Source of the DNA: Chitinophagaceae bacterium | GTDB taxonomy: Bacteria; Bacteroidota; Bacteroidia; Chitinophagales; Chitinophagaceae | Reading direction: 5' to 3' | DNA: 64,000 nucleotides | NCBI GenBank assembly: GCA_016786845.1 | Contig: JAEUVB010000003.1 | Coordinates: 124,001-188,000, forward strand | Shown: positions 9,471 to 19,400 of the stretch, piece by piece | How the letters are laid out: each line of letters begins with the position of its first letter | Position numbering within the stretch: position 1 is the first letter of the stretch | Translations under genes and position numbers: made by a program | Notes under the pieces: model-generated | Seen by the model: only the letters and a program-made list of their open reading frames with translations | What the model was told of the DNA's origin: nothing | Database searches by the model: none

Positions 9471-10235
9471 ATGAAAGTTATGAGTCAAATGATTACCCAT
9501 TCAAATTTTGAAGCCGGCCATGCAAAGAACTTGGCGCAAATGAAATTACTTCTGGAAATATTGGCAGGTCTTGGGGAGGAGTATCATCCCGTCAATCCGT
9601 TGTACCACATCAGTCATATGAGATCTATATATGCCTCCTGTCAAATTCTGCAAGAGGATGTGGATATGGCATTGAAAAGATTGAAAACACTGATGTCTGC
9701 TTGTATTCAATTGATCTATTCCCTTGAGGAGAAATTGGATATGATACAGCGATTTGACCGAAAGCGTATTGGAGAAATTCCTCAGGCCATTGACAAAGAA
9801 TCATTGCTTAAAAAACTAAGTGAATGTAAAACGAAAATGCAACTTTCATCCATTCATACGTCTACATCCGGGTTCATTCAGGGATTACCATCTCCGGAAT
9901 TATTGAGTGCAATAAATGCCATATTTTCCTCAGTAAGGCAGGCCCGATATGGTATAAATGTAGACCATACAGCTTATCAGGATGGGAATGAAAAAATGAT
10001 TGAAGCATTGAAAGATGCACCTCGAAAAATTCAATTCGCACTGATTCAATACAGGCACACCATAGAAAACCGTAATATGGCACTTTATGGATCAGGAACA
10101 GGCTTGGTTGATTTGTGTAAAGAGAGTTTAAGGTATTTGCGACAGCAACTTCATTTGCCGGAATCAGAAAAGGCGCTAATCGGCCGATTGGTTTTTATAA
10201 AAAGAGTTATGGTTCATTCTGCTTTATCGGCATGA
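9471..10235 (+). CDS. Hypothetical protein, predicted helical
   Basis: About 254 residues from the ATG at 9471; the open frame extends to a TTG at 9435 and there is a further ATG at 9480, so the start is uncertain. I do not recognise the family. The composition suggests an all-helical soluble protein with no signal peptide or transmembrane segment; it has many Leu, Met and Lys residues and a central FDRKRIGEIPQ segment. It lies downstream of sucA by about 200 bp and is followed by a hairpin terminator, so it is probably transcribed alone or by read-through from sucA. Confidence 0.6.
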   Translation: MKVMSQMITHSNFEAGHAKNLAQMKLLLEILAGLGEEYHPVNPLYHISHMRSIYASCQILQEDVDMALKRLKTLMSACIQLIYSLEEKLDMIQRFDRKRIGEIPQAIDKESLLKKLSECKTKMQLSSIHTSTSGFIQGLPSPELLSAINAIFSSVRQARYGINVDHTAYQDGNEKMIEALKDAPRKIQFALIQYRHTIENRNMALYGSGTGLVDLCKESLRYLRQQLHLPESEKALIGRLVFIKRVMVHSALSA

Positions 10236-10270
10236 ATTCAAAATATATGTGAGTAGGGATGCTCAAAGAA

Positions 10271-10300
10271 GAAGTCCGGCTGGGTACAGCCGGCTTCTTT
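10271..10300 (+). terminator. Bidirectional hairpin between convergent genes
   Basis: The inverted repeat GAAG(t)CCGGCTG / CAGCCGGCTTC has an 11-bp stem, a one-base bulge and a GGTA loop, followed by T-rich sequence in both directions. It lies 36 bp after the upstream stop and 19 bp after the stop of the convergent DinB-like gene, so it can end both transcripts. Confidence 0.75.
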
Positions 10301-10318
10301 GTATTTTAGAGTATTATT

Positions 10319-10816
10319 TTATCCTTGATCATCTGCTGATGGACCGTAGCTTCCCGGAATAGGAATATCCAATAAACGCATGTATACTCCTAGTTGTGCA
10401 CGATGATGAAACAAATGATTCATACACCAGGTTCGTACAACCTGAGATTTTGGCATCGTGAAGAATATCATTTCTCCTTGACGCATGGTCCAAGGTTTAT
10501 CGAATTCTTCTTCTGAAACCTCACTTAGTATTTTAATTGATTTAGCTAACAGGTCGTCAAAGTAATTCAGCAATTCTTCATTCGTATGAAATACTTTAGG
10601 CGTAAAATCACCTTTGGCAAAATCAAGTTCATCATGAATCAGACATTCCTTCCACCAACCATAAATTTCAGCCACATGGGTGGATAGTCTGCCCAGGGGC
10701 ATCGACTTTTCATGCGGCTTGTAGTCGAGTTTGTCCATAGGCACTAACGCCAGTAATTTTCGAGTAACAACAGATTCTTGTTTGAATTCTTCTAATAATG
10801 TTTGACTTAATTTCAT
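10319..10816 (-). CDS. DinB family protein
   Basis: 165 residues from the ATG at 10816; 13 more codons are open upstream but fit less well. The DinB/YfiT superfamily is a four-helix bundle with a three-histidine metal site; the candidate ligands are His47 (STHVAEI) and His134/His138 in MNHLFHHRAQLGVYMR. Members include bacillithiol- and mycothiol-dependent transferases and many proteins of unknown role. Nothing nearby indicates the substrate. A second, more diverged member of the superfamily is at 27210-27746. Confidence 0.85.
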   Translation of the reverse strand: MKLSQTLLEEFKQESVVTRKLLALVPMDKLDYKPHEKSMPLGRLSTHVAEIYGWWKECLIHDELDFAKGDFTPKVFHTNEELLNYFDDLLAKSIKILSEVSEEEFDKPWTMRQGEMIFFTMPKSQVVRTWCMNHLFHHRAQLGVYMRLLDIPIPGSYGPSADDQG

Positions 10817-10917
10817 GATATAGATATTTGCCAACGAATATAATTGAAAATTCATATCGCCATTCCATCTAACATTTTATATTTCAATTATTATTTGAAA
10901 CGTCACGTACACATAGA

Positions 10918-12180
10918 CTAACTTCTAATGGCAACCACAGGATCCAATTTTGAAGCTCTTTTGGCGGGAATATAACCTGCCAATATTCCCACAAGGATAC
11001 TGATGCCAATTCCAAGAAAGAAGTTAAACCCTGATAAGGATATTGGAAATCCCATCGGACCGCTGAGAATACGTGATAATAACAAGACGAATAAGATACC
11101 GATTAATCCTCCTAACAGACACAGAATGATAGATTCCAATAAAAATTCACTGAGGATCGCGGAGGATTTTGCTCCTAAGGATTTCTTCACCCCAATTTGT
11201 CTGGTTCTTTCTTTGACAGAGACAAACATGATATTGGCGATACCAAAACTACCTACAACCAGTGAGAACAGTCCAATCAATCCTCCGAATATATTAAAAT
11301 TGGCAAAGATGCTGTTGATGCTATTTTGTATGGCATCTAATTGGTTGAATGAAAAATTATCAGCTTCATTGGGGCGTAATTTTCTTAAGGCACGTAGTAC
11401 AGATTTAATTTCGTACTTCATTTCAATCAGCTTCACACCTTTATGGGCTTTCACCATCAACATGGGATCTGTAAAACCGCTTCCCGTTTGATTATCTATT
11501 TTTCGGAAGCTGGACAAATAGAGATAGGAGATAATCACGCCATCATCAAAATTAAATCCTGTCATTGTTTTACCCATTTTTTTCATAACACCAATCACCT
11601 GGAATTTACGGTTAAATGCTTCCACATATTTACCTACGGGAGAAATGTTGGTACCAAAGAGCTCTTCGGCTACAGTATGTCCGATGACCATTCCCTGATG
11701 AATGCCTTCCTTCATTTCGTTGGTAGAAAAGTAACGTCCTTCTTCAATATCGAATGGTTGAAGTTTGTTAAAATTATGGGTAACGGCAAAAACAGAAACA
11801 CTTTTCACCTCCTGGCTCTGAAACTTTATATTCTGTGATTCATCTGAGTAACAAAGCGTGGCAAATGCGGCAGAATTGACTTCTTTTTCAATTGCTTTTA
11901 ATTCCCTCAAATTACATACCGGGCGAGCTTTGTATTTCCACCATTGATATTCACCTTCATCTTCAGGAATCCATGGAAATTTACCGATGTACAATACATT
12001 ACTTCCCAGACTTTGCATATTGCTTTGAATGTTCTTCTGAAGACTGTCGAATACAGTCAACACACTGATAATACAAAAAACGCCGATACTCACCCCCAAG
12101 AGGGATAGAAAAGTTCTGAGCTTATTGGCACGTAACTCTTCCAATGTCATAATAATATGTTGACCTAAATATCGGAACAT
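10918..12180 (-). CDS. ABC transporter permease, MacB/FtsX type
   Basis: 420 residues from the ATG at 12180 (the open frame runs further but would overlap the divergent MFS gene). One transmembrane helix at about 22-46 (SLLGVSIGVFCIISVL) is followed by a large periplasmic MacB_PCD domain (about 50-290) and three C-terminal helices of the FtsX family, the typical MacB topology. MacB-type systems use a separate ATPase to drive mechanotransmission across the periplasm for export of peptides, lipoproteins or drugs. No ATP-binding partner or membrane-fusion protein is adjacent, so the partner genes must be elsewhere. Confidence 0.88.
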   Translation of the reverse strand: MFRYLGQHIIMTLEELRANKLRTFLSLLGVSIGVFCIISVLTVFDSLQKNIQSNMQSLGSNVLYIGKFPWIPEDEGEYQWWKYKARPVCNLRELKAIEKEVNSAAFATLCYSDESQNIKFQSQEVKSVSVFAVTHNFNKLQPFDIEEGRYFSTNEMKEGIHQGMVIGHTVAEELFGTNISPVGKYVEAFNRKFQVIGVMKKMGKTMTGFNFDDGVIISYLYLSSFRKIDNQTGSGFTDPMLMVKAHKGVKLIEMKYEIKSVLRALRKLRPNEADNFSFNQLDAIQNSINSIFANFNIFGGLIGLFSLVVGSFGIANIMFVSVKERTRQIGVKKSLGAKSSAILSEFLLESIILCLLGGLIGILFVLLLSRILSGPMGFPISLSGFNFFLGIGISILVGILAGYIPAKRASKLDPVVAIRS

Positions 12181-12201
12181 GAAGTTGGGTAAAGATAAAT
12201 A

Positions 12202-12231
12202 TTGTAAAGAGAATTGAAGGCTGTAAATTTG
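12202..12231 (+). promoter_or_regulatory. Promoter of MFS gene, close to the start codon
   Basis: TTG at 12202-12204, a 19-bp spacer and TAAATTTG at 12224-12231 fit the Bacteroidota -33/-7 pattern. The ATG of the MFS gene is at 12239, only 7 bp beyond the -7 box, which would make the transcript nearly leaderless. Confidence 0.45.
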
Positions 12232-12238
12232 TTGATTG

Positions 12239-13492
12239 ATGGACAATTCATCGGCTCGTAAGACCCTTAGGTTATTGCAGGAAAAGGAATTCACGCTTTT
12301 TATATTTACACGTTTTATTGTGATCTTTTCCTTATTTATGCAAACGACCGCAGTGGGCTACCTGATTTATTCGATTACAAAAGATCCTTTATCCCTTGGT
12401 TTGGTGGGGCTGGCGGAAGTGATACCGGCTTTAGGATGTGCATTTTTTGCAGGTTATTTTGTTGATAAAATGGAGAAACGCACCGTATATCTCTATTGCA
12501 TTCTTTTTTATATACTTAACGCTGCTTTGTTAACCGGTCTTACATCTGATCGTTTTATGCAACATGCCAATAGTCATACCATTGAAATGCTCATCTATTT
12601 AGCCATGTTCCTGAGTGGTATCATCAGAGCATTTTTAGCCCCCGCATCGTTTTCATTATTACCTCTATTGGTTCAACGGCATGATATTCCACAAGCCATT
12701 ACCTGGAGCAGTACAGCTTGGTTATTAGGTTCTGTATTAGGCCCGCTCTGTGGTGGTTTATTGATGGCATGGATAGGCATCAATTCAACATTATTGATCT
12801 CCATGATTTGTTTATTTCTTGCATTGATAAGTATATTGTATGTGAAAAAAAAGGCTGTTCCAATCACTAAGAATTTGGGTATCCTAAAAGGTTTGGCAGA
12901 AGGTTTTCGCTTTGTTTTTCGTTCTGAATTAATATTGGCTGTTCTAAGTCTAGACTTGTTTGCGGTTTTATTTGGCGGTGCTGAAGCACTATTGCCGGTA
13001 TACTCTAAAGAAATTTTAAAGGTTTCGGAAGTAGGGTACGGATGGTTGCGAAGTGCCCATGGAATGGGGGCGATATGTCTGATGTTTTTATTGGCTTATA
13101 TTCCGCTCAAGAAAAATGTTGGTGTGAAATTATTGATATGCGTTGCCATGTACGGTGTATGTATTATTCTCTTTGGAATGTCAACGTATGTTTGGTTCTC
13201 ATTTTTCATGTTATTTTTTGCCGGTTTGTTTGATGGGGTGAGTGTCGTTATCCGACATTCTATTTTACAATTACATACACCTTCCGAAATTAAAGGGAGA
13301 GTTTCATCCATTAATATGATGTTTATTAGCTCGAGCAATGAATTAGGAGCTTTTGAAAGTGGTCTTACCGCCAGGTTAATGGGTACAGTACCGGCTGTGC
13401 TTTTTGGAGGAATCATGACTATTATGGTAGTCATCGTTACATTTTTTAAAGCCCCTCAATTGCGAAAAATTACTCTTGAAAGTAAACCTTAG
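12239..13492 (+). CDS. MFS transporter, EntS-like exporter family
   Basis: 417 residues with about 12 hydrophobic segments; the first at about 20-45. The ATG at 12239 directly follows a TTG codon that also keeps the frame open. The sequence resembles the MFS_3/EntS group: GLVGLAEVIPALGCAFFAGYFVDK (cytoplasmic loop 2-3 with Asp-Lys) and KGRVSSINMMFISSSNELGAFESG in the second half. EntS-type carriers export siderophores and small drugs by proton antiport; the substrate here is unknown. It is divergent from the MacB-type permease, separated by 58 bp that hold overlapping promoters. Confidence 0.86.
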   Translation: MDNSSARKTLRLLQEKEFTLFIFTRFIVIFSLFMQTTAVGYLIYSITKDPLSLGLVGLAEVIPALGCAFFAGYFVDKMEKRTVYLYCILFYILNAALLTGLTSDRFMQHANSHTIEMLIYLAMFLSGIIRAFLAPASFSLLPLLVQRHDIPQAITWSSTAWLLGSVLGPLCGGLLMAWIGINSTLLISMICLFLALISILYVKKKAVPITKNLGILKGLAEGFRFVFRSELILAVLSLDLFAVLFGGAEALLPVYSKEILKVSEVGYGWLRSAHGMGAICLMFLLAYIPLKKNVGVKLLICVAMYGVCIILFGMSTYVWFSFFMLFFAGLFDGVSVVIRHSILQLHTPSEIKGRVSSINMMFISSSNELGAFESGLTARLMGTVPAVLFGGIMTIMVVIVTFFKAPQLRKITLESKP

Positions 13493-13529
13493 CGTTTTTG
13501 ACCTATTACTTAAGATAATGCTTTAATAA

Positions 13530-13585
13530 AAAATCTCTCGGTTTTATAACTTCAATTTCTATAATATATATATCCGAGAGATTTT
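13530..13585. repeat. Perfect 12-bp inverted repeat with 32-nt loop
   Basis: AAAATCTCTCGG at 13530-13541 is the exact reverse complement of CCGAGAGATTTT at 13574-13585. The loop is AT-rich with a run of alternating TA. It lies 38 bp after the MFS stop. It may be a long-loop terminator or a protein-binding palindrome. Confidence 0.6.
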
Positions 13586-13716
13586 GGTTTACGATACATG
13601 GACATTTTGAATGCTTTGCAGTTTGACAGCTAAGATTACATCCTTTATAGCCAAAGGTTATTTTTTGCATCCATAACTGTATGTTTATACGAAAAAACTA
13701 AATTATTTATACTTAT

Positions 13717-13749
13717 AAAAAAAGCCATCCGGATTGGATGGCCTTTTTC
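13717..13749 (-). terminator. Intrinsic terminator of fusA (bidirectional)
   Basis: GCCATCC GGATT GGATGGC forms a 7-bp perfect stem flanked by A-runs on the left and T-runs on the right, so it can act in both directions. It lies 16 bp downstream of the fusA stop. Confidence 0.8.
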
Positions 13750-13764
13750 TACAAATAAAATAGA

Positions 13765-15909
13765 TTAATTGTTTTTGTTTCCTTTTACACGAGCGATTAC
13801 TTCTTCAGCAATATTGTTTGGTGCCGGTGCATAGTGACTAAATTCCATGACATTGCTTGCACGTCCGCTTGATAATGAACGAAGCTGGGTAACATATCCA
13901 AACATTTCCGATAGGGGAACCTTGGCTTTAATGACCTGAGCACCTGCTTTGCTATCCATTCCTTCGAGCATACCACGACGGCGGTTTAAGTCACCAGTTA
14001 CATCTCCCATGTATTGTTCAGGAGTAATGACTTCAACTTTCATAATCGGTTCAAGTAATACTGGCTTAGCTTTCAAACCGGCTTCGCGGAAACCTGAACG
14101 GGCACACAATTCGAAACTCATGCTATCCGAATCCACATCATGGTAGCTACCGTCAAACACACGAACTTTCATATTGTCCATAGGATATGACGCCAATACT
14201 CCATTGACCATGGCTTGTTCAAAACCTTTTTGGATAGCCGGAAGGAATTCTTTGGGGATTGAACCACCGAATAAATCATTGACAAATTGGAAGTTCTTTC
14301 CTTCATTTTCCTTCAACCATTCTTCGTCTGCAGGTCCGATTTCAAATTGAATATCCGCAAACTTACCACGACCACCGGATTGCTTCTTTAACACTTCACG
14401 GTGCTCAAAGGTTTTTTGGAAGGCTTCTTTATAGGCAACCTGAGGAGCTCCCTGATTAACTTCAACTTTAAACTCACGACGCATACGATCTACAATGATT
14501 TCCAGATGCAATTCACCCATACCACTTAAAATGGTTTGACCGGTTTCCTCATCAGTTCGTACACGTAAGGTTGGATCCTCTTCCACGAGTTTGGCAATTG
14601 CCATACCCATTTTATCAACATCCGCCTGTGTTTTAGGTTCAACAGCAATCGAAATTACCGGTTCAGGGAAAGTCATTGATTCGAGTATAATCGGATTATT
14701 CTCATCGCAAAGCGTGTCTCCGGTTTTAATATCCTTAAAACCAACAGCTGCACCAATATCGCCGGCTTCAATAAAATCAACCGGGTTTTGTTTGTTAGCA
14801 TGCATCTGCATGATACGGCTTATACGTTCATTTTTACCGGTACGTGTATTTAATACGTAGCTACCTGAGTTCAAACGTCCGGAATAGGCACGGAAGAACG
14901 CTAGACGTCCAACAAACGGGTCCGTCATGATTTTAAATGCTAATGCAGAAAAAGGTTCTTTTGCATCAGCATGACGTACTAATTCTTCTCCGTTATCCGG
15001 ATTAGTTCCTTTTATCGCCTCGATATCTAATGGACCGGGGAGATAACGACAAATTGCATCTAAAGCAGTTTGAACGCCTTTGTTTTTGAAAGAAGAACCG
15101 CACATCATAGGAATGATGGAAATATCAATGGTTGCCTTACGAATAGCTTCGTGTACTTCTTCTTCGGTAATGGTATTAGGATCATCAAAGAATTTTTCCA
15201 ATAATTTTTCATCGTAATCAGCAACAGCTTCAATCAGATGTTGACGCCATTCTGCTACTTCATCCACCATTTCATCCGGGATTGGCACTTCTGTGAATGT
15301 CATGCCTAAGGTGGCATCATCCCAAACAATAGCCTTCATGGTAATCAGATCGACTACTCCTTTAAAATTATCTTCAGCACCGATAGGTAATTGAAGCGGT
15401 ACAGCTTTTGCACCCAGCATTTCTTTTACCTGCTTTACTACGTTTAAGAAGTCTGCACCACTGCGATCCATCTTATTGACAAACCCGATACGTGGTACTT
15501 TATATCGATTTGCTTGACGCCAAACTGTTTCAGATTGAGGTTCTACTCCCGAAACTGCACAGAATAAAGCCAATAAACCATCCAATACACGAAGCGAACG
15601 TTCTACCTCAACGGTAAAGTCAACGTGTCCCGGAGTATCAATGATGTTAAATTTGTAAAGTTTTGTCAAATCGCTTTTGACCCCTTGTTTGGTAGGGAAG
15701 TTCCAAAAACAAGTGGTTGCTGCGCTGGTGATAGTAATACCACGCTCTTGTTCTTGTGCCATCCAATCCATTGTAGCGCCTCCGTCATGTACTTCACCAA
15801 TTTTATGGTTTACCCCGGTGTAGTACAGGATACGTTCTGTGGTTGTGGTCTTGCCCGCATCAATGTGGGCCGCAATTCCGAAATTTCTTTGGTAGCGTAA
15901 ATCTGCCAT
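13765..15909 (-). CDS. fusA: Elongation factor G
   Basis: 714 residues from the ATG at 15909, giving [21 protein letters not shown]; the longer open frame adds an unrelated leader. EF-G is the GTPase that drives ribosome translocation and, with RRF, recycling. Visible are G1 AHIDAGKT (14-21), G2 region [10 protein letters not shown]3 DTPGH, G4 NKMD, and domains II-V to the C-terminus. The sequence has full motifs and resembles the main EF-G of Chitinophagia. It is not in a str operon with rpsL and rpsG; its neighbours are unrelated, so either the operon has been split or a second copy exists elsewhere. Confidence 0.96.
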   Translation of the reverse strand: MADLRYQRNFGIAAHIDAGKTTTTERILYYTGVNHKIGEVHDGGATMDWMAQEQERGITITSAATTCFWNFPTKQGVKSDLTKLYKFNIIDTPGHVDFTVEVERSLRVLDGLLALFCAVSGVEPQSETVWRQANRYKVPRIGFVNKMDRSGADFLNVVKQVKEMLGAKAVPLQLPIGAEDNFKGVVDLITMKAIVWDDATLGMTFTEVPIPDEMVDEVAEWRQHLIEAVADYDEKLLEKFFDDPNTITEEEVHEAIRKATIDISIIPMMCGSSFKNKGVQTALDAICRYLPGPLDIEAIKGTNPDNGEELVRHADAKEPFSALAFKIMTDPFVGRLAFFRAYSGRLNSGSYVLNTRTGKNERISRIMQMHANKQNPVDFIEAGDIGAAVGFKDIKTGDTLCDENNPIILESMTFPEPVISIAVEPKTQADVDKMGMAIAKLVEEDPTLRVRTDEETGQTILSGMGELHLEIIVDRMRREFKVEVNQGAPQVAYKEAFQKTFEHREVLKKQSGGRGKFADIQFEIGPADEEWLKENEGKNFQFVNDLFGGSIPKEFLPAIQKGFEQAMVNGVLASYPMDNMKVRVFDGSYHDVDSDSMSFELCARSGFREAGLKAKPVLLEPIMKVEVITPEQYMGDVTGDLNRRRGMLEGMDSKAGAQVIKAKVPLSEMFGYVTQLRSLSSGRASNVMEFSHYAPAPNNIAEEVIARVKGNKNN

Positions 15910-15962
15910 TTTCTTTGTTTTGTATAGTGATAAATAAAAACAGAAGCTCTGTTTTTTGAGGC

Positions 15963-15970
15963 GCAAAGGT
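15963..15970 (-). promoter_or_regulatory. -7 box (TACCTTTG) of fusA
   Basis: TACCTTTG on the minus strand matches TAnnTTTG and lies 53 bp upstream of the fusA ATG at 15909. The -33 element is not clear. Confidence 0.5.
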
Positions 15971-16091
15971 AATGACTAATTTCGAATAAATAAAAGCTAA
16001 GTTTTCCAAATTATTGCCTTGAGGCACCCCAAATGACAGCAACCCCTTCATTTTTCTCTCTTGAATCTGAAAAGGGGGCAAAATAGGGTGA

Positions 16092-16421
16092 TTATTTGAA
16101 TGCAAAATATACGGCACCCAGTATACAACAGAAACTTAGGATATAATTGATTCTGAATGGCTCCTTTAGATAAAAGACCGCAAAAAGAGCAAATATCACC
16201 AAAGTGATAATCTCCTGACTGATCTTTAATTGAAAGCCACTCATGCCATTCAGGTATCCGTGACGATTAGCCGGAACCATTAAACAATATTCAAAAAAAG
16301 CGATGCCCCAACTTAATAAAATGGCTTTGTACAATGGAATTCCTTTGTCTTTGAGAAAGCCATACCATGCAAAAGTCATAAATACATTGGAAAATATCAA
16401 TAAAAGCAAAGTCCTGAACAT
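16092..16421 (-). CDS. DUF486 / DMT-type small membrane protein
   Basis: 109 residues with four hydrophobic segments, almost no soluble part. The opening LLLLIFSNVFMTFAWYGFLK and the motif CLMVPANRHGY match the DUF486 family, which belongs to the drug/metabolite transporter superfamily and is common in Proteobacteria and Bacteroidota. Function is not established. It is upstream of fusA on the same strand, separated by about 180 bp that include the fusA promoter, and divergent from the large surface protein. Confidence 0.88.
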   Translation of the reverse strand: MFRTLLLLIFSNVFMTFAWYGFLKDKGIPLYKAILLSWGIAFFEYCLMVPANRHGYLNGMSGFQLKISQEIITLVIFALFAVFYLKEPFRINYILSFCCILGAVYFAFK

Positions 16422-16468
16422 GGGTCAAAAGTATAATAAATCTATAAATGAGAATGGGTGTATTAACT

Positions 16469-16476
16469 TAACTTTG
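16469..16476 (+). promoter_or_regulatory. -7 box (TAACTTTG) of the T9SS surface protein gene
   Basis: TAACTTTG fits TAnnTTTG and lies 17 bp upstream of the ATG at 16494, giving a very short leader. No TTTG is found at the -33 position. Confidence 0.45.
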
Positions 16477-16493
16477 CGTCAAAATTATTCGCT

Positions 16494-19400
16494 ATGATAA
16501 AAATTAGCCTGTCATGGATTTTATTATTCATCTGCCAGTTTGCTATAGGTCAAACCATGCTCATTAATCCTAATGCAGGTGGGGGCTTCCAATTGGGAAC
16601 TAGTTTTGCCTCTAATGGCTGGACTGAAGCCGGTTTTTCCACTACTCCGGCTCACAGGTGGACTATTTCTGCAACTCCTAACGGATTTTCAGGTAATTCT
16701 GCGCATATTTCCACAACACCAGGGACATCCAACTCCTGGAATTATTCTTTCACATCCAATTGTAATGTACACTTTTATCAGGATATCACATTTCCAGCAG
16801 GCGAAACAGATATTACTTTATCTTTTAAGTGGAAAGCTTATGGTGAAGATGCCGGGACTACTTTTAATGACGCCTTATTAGTCAGCTTGGCACCGACAAC
16901 ATTTACGCCCACTTCAGCAGCCGCGAGTATTACCACGCTCCCTTCTCCGGCTGTTAATCTAGCGATTCTTTGTTCTGATACCGGTACGGTTTTTTTTAGT
17001 AAAAAAATTCCGCTGAATCTCGTCAATAATTGCAGTGCACCTTCTACCATGCGATTAATCTTCACTTGGAAAAACAATAACACCCTCGGTTTTAATCCAC
17101 CGGCAGCAATAGATAGTATTCGTTTGACAAGTGCTGTACAGGCAGGACCGGCATTAAATTCAGGTCCTTTCACCATTAATAATACTTTGCCTACATCCGG
17201 GAATAATTTCCAATCATTCTCTGAAGCGTTTAATTGGTTGAATAATAAATTGTATTGTTCAACACTGACTAATCCAATCATTTTTAATGTTTCTGCCGGT
17301 CAGAATTTTTATGAAAACCCGCCGGCTTTATTTGTATCCGGTACCGCTTCAAATCCTGTGATTTTTCAAAAAGTGGGCAATGGACCCAATCCGGTAGTCT
17401 ATCCTGAAGGAGGATCTATGGTCAATGATTATGGTATATGTTTGAATGGGGCGGACTACATTACGTTTGACGGTATTAATGTTTCGGACCCCGGAGAACA
17501 GCTTGAATTTGGTTACCTGATAAAAAATATTTCTGCGACTGATGGCGCACAGAATAACACCTTTAAAAATTTCAGGGTGACCATGAATAACGGAAATCCA
17601 TTGTCAAAATGCATAATGTCTTCAGCGGCAACCACGATGAATACATTTGGTTTTACACCAACGAGTAGTTCCGGAGGAAACCACAATAATCATTTTATGA
17701 ATTTTTCATTGGAATCCACTGCCATTGGTATGTATATCAATAATGCCAGTGCGGCATTTTCTGATACCAATATCATTATCGGTACTCAACTGTGTAATCA
17801 AAAGAATTATATCGGGGATAATACACCGGATAATATTGGAAATACAGACATCAGTTATGTTACTTATGGTGTATACATGAATAATCAAAAGAATGTTACT
17901 TTTTATAATACCGATATTCGAAACATTGGCAATATCAATACGGTTTATGGTGTGTATGCTGCCGGCCTTAATGGCGATAATGCATTTTTCAGAAATAATA
18001 TTCATGAAATCAGAAATTACAGTCAAACCAGTACAATATGTTATGGAATGTATTTGAATTATGCTGCGTTAACCGGCTCACATCAAATTAAGGTATTTTC
18101 AAATACAATCAGTCAAATAGAATCTGCCTATAATAATGCAAATTCGGCATCCCGTATTGTGAGGGGAATATCTTTGAGTGGAACTTCGACGACGCCCACT
18201 AACGTGTTTCAATACATTGAAAATAATAGTATCAGGCTTTCAAATCCTTCATCATTTACCGGTAGTTCGACTTGTCTTGAGCTGGGAAGTGTAACTAAAC
18301 CCCAGAATATTATTCGAAATAATATTTTCTGTAATTTATCTGTTTCTTCCATAAGCCCTTCTAAGAATCTTGGAATGTATGTCCCTTCTGCAGCTGCAGG
18401 AATAGCAGGTTCATTGAGTAATTTTAATAATTTTTATCTAACCAATCCTGTCCAAAGTTTCCCTATTTCCAGTTCATCGGTTGATTACTCCATTGCTACT
18501 TGGGGACAGGCAACAGGGCAAGACGTTAATTCAGTAAGTATCAATCCAATGTTTGCATCTCCTTCCGATTTGCACATTACTAATACGCAGATGGGGGGCA
18601 TTGGAACCAATCCCAGTTCATTTGTTCCGGGTGACATTGATTGCCAAAATTATACGAGTCCATATACTATCGGTGCAGATCATTCCATCAGTTGTTCGGC
18701 ATCTAATATAAGTGCGGGTTATGCTACTAAAGACAAACCCAATCATTGCGTGGGCGATCAATTAATGTTAGCTGATTCGGCCGGTACTTATTATTTGGGC
18801 GTTTCATATCAATGGAAGTTAGCCCTTAACCCGGCAGGTCCCTATGTCAATATCGTACAAGGTACAGGTTATAATACACCGAATTATATTTCGAATCCAC
18901 TATTAGGAGCTAACGTTCGTTATTATGTTTGTGAATTAACTTGTGCGAATGGAGGTGTAGTTCAAACTCCTCCTGTACAGGTAAGTACCTATAACAAACC
19001 AACCGTTACCGCTTCAATGGATACACTTTTTGCATGTGGTGGAGCGGATGATACCTTGACTGTTACCGGAAATGCGCTATCTTATACATGGCTGCCGGGA
19101 ATACAATCTGTACCTGTCCCTCCCAATTCATTATATACGAACACCTTAACCAGCACACGGTATATTGTCAGTGGTGATAATATTCAAGGATGTATTCGAT
19201 ACGATACCGTTCATGTGTTAGTCTATGACAGCTTTTCTCCTCCCAATTCATCGACATCCACAACGAATGTTTGTTCACCCGGACAGGGAACCTTAACGAC
19301 AAGTGCAAGTATTTCTAACAACTCCGGATTAAAGATCACTGAGGTTGCATTGTTTCGAAATGGCACAGGAGCTACATCACCATATCCCGCTTACTGTGGC

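Noticed and set aside
11003..11491. 162-codon plus-strand frame inside the MacB-type permease gene
   Set aside because: It is the antisense of the FtsX transmembrane segments, which commonly gives long open frames.
13765..15909. A second, divergent EF-G (EF-G2 type)
   Set aside because: All GTPase motifs and domains match the main EF-G of the class, so the lack of a str operon context alone does not support a specialised paralog.
15860..16117. 85-codon minus-strand frame between fusA and the DUF486 gene
   Set aside because: It overlaps the start of fusA in another frame, crosses the fusA promoter and has no family pattern.
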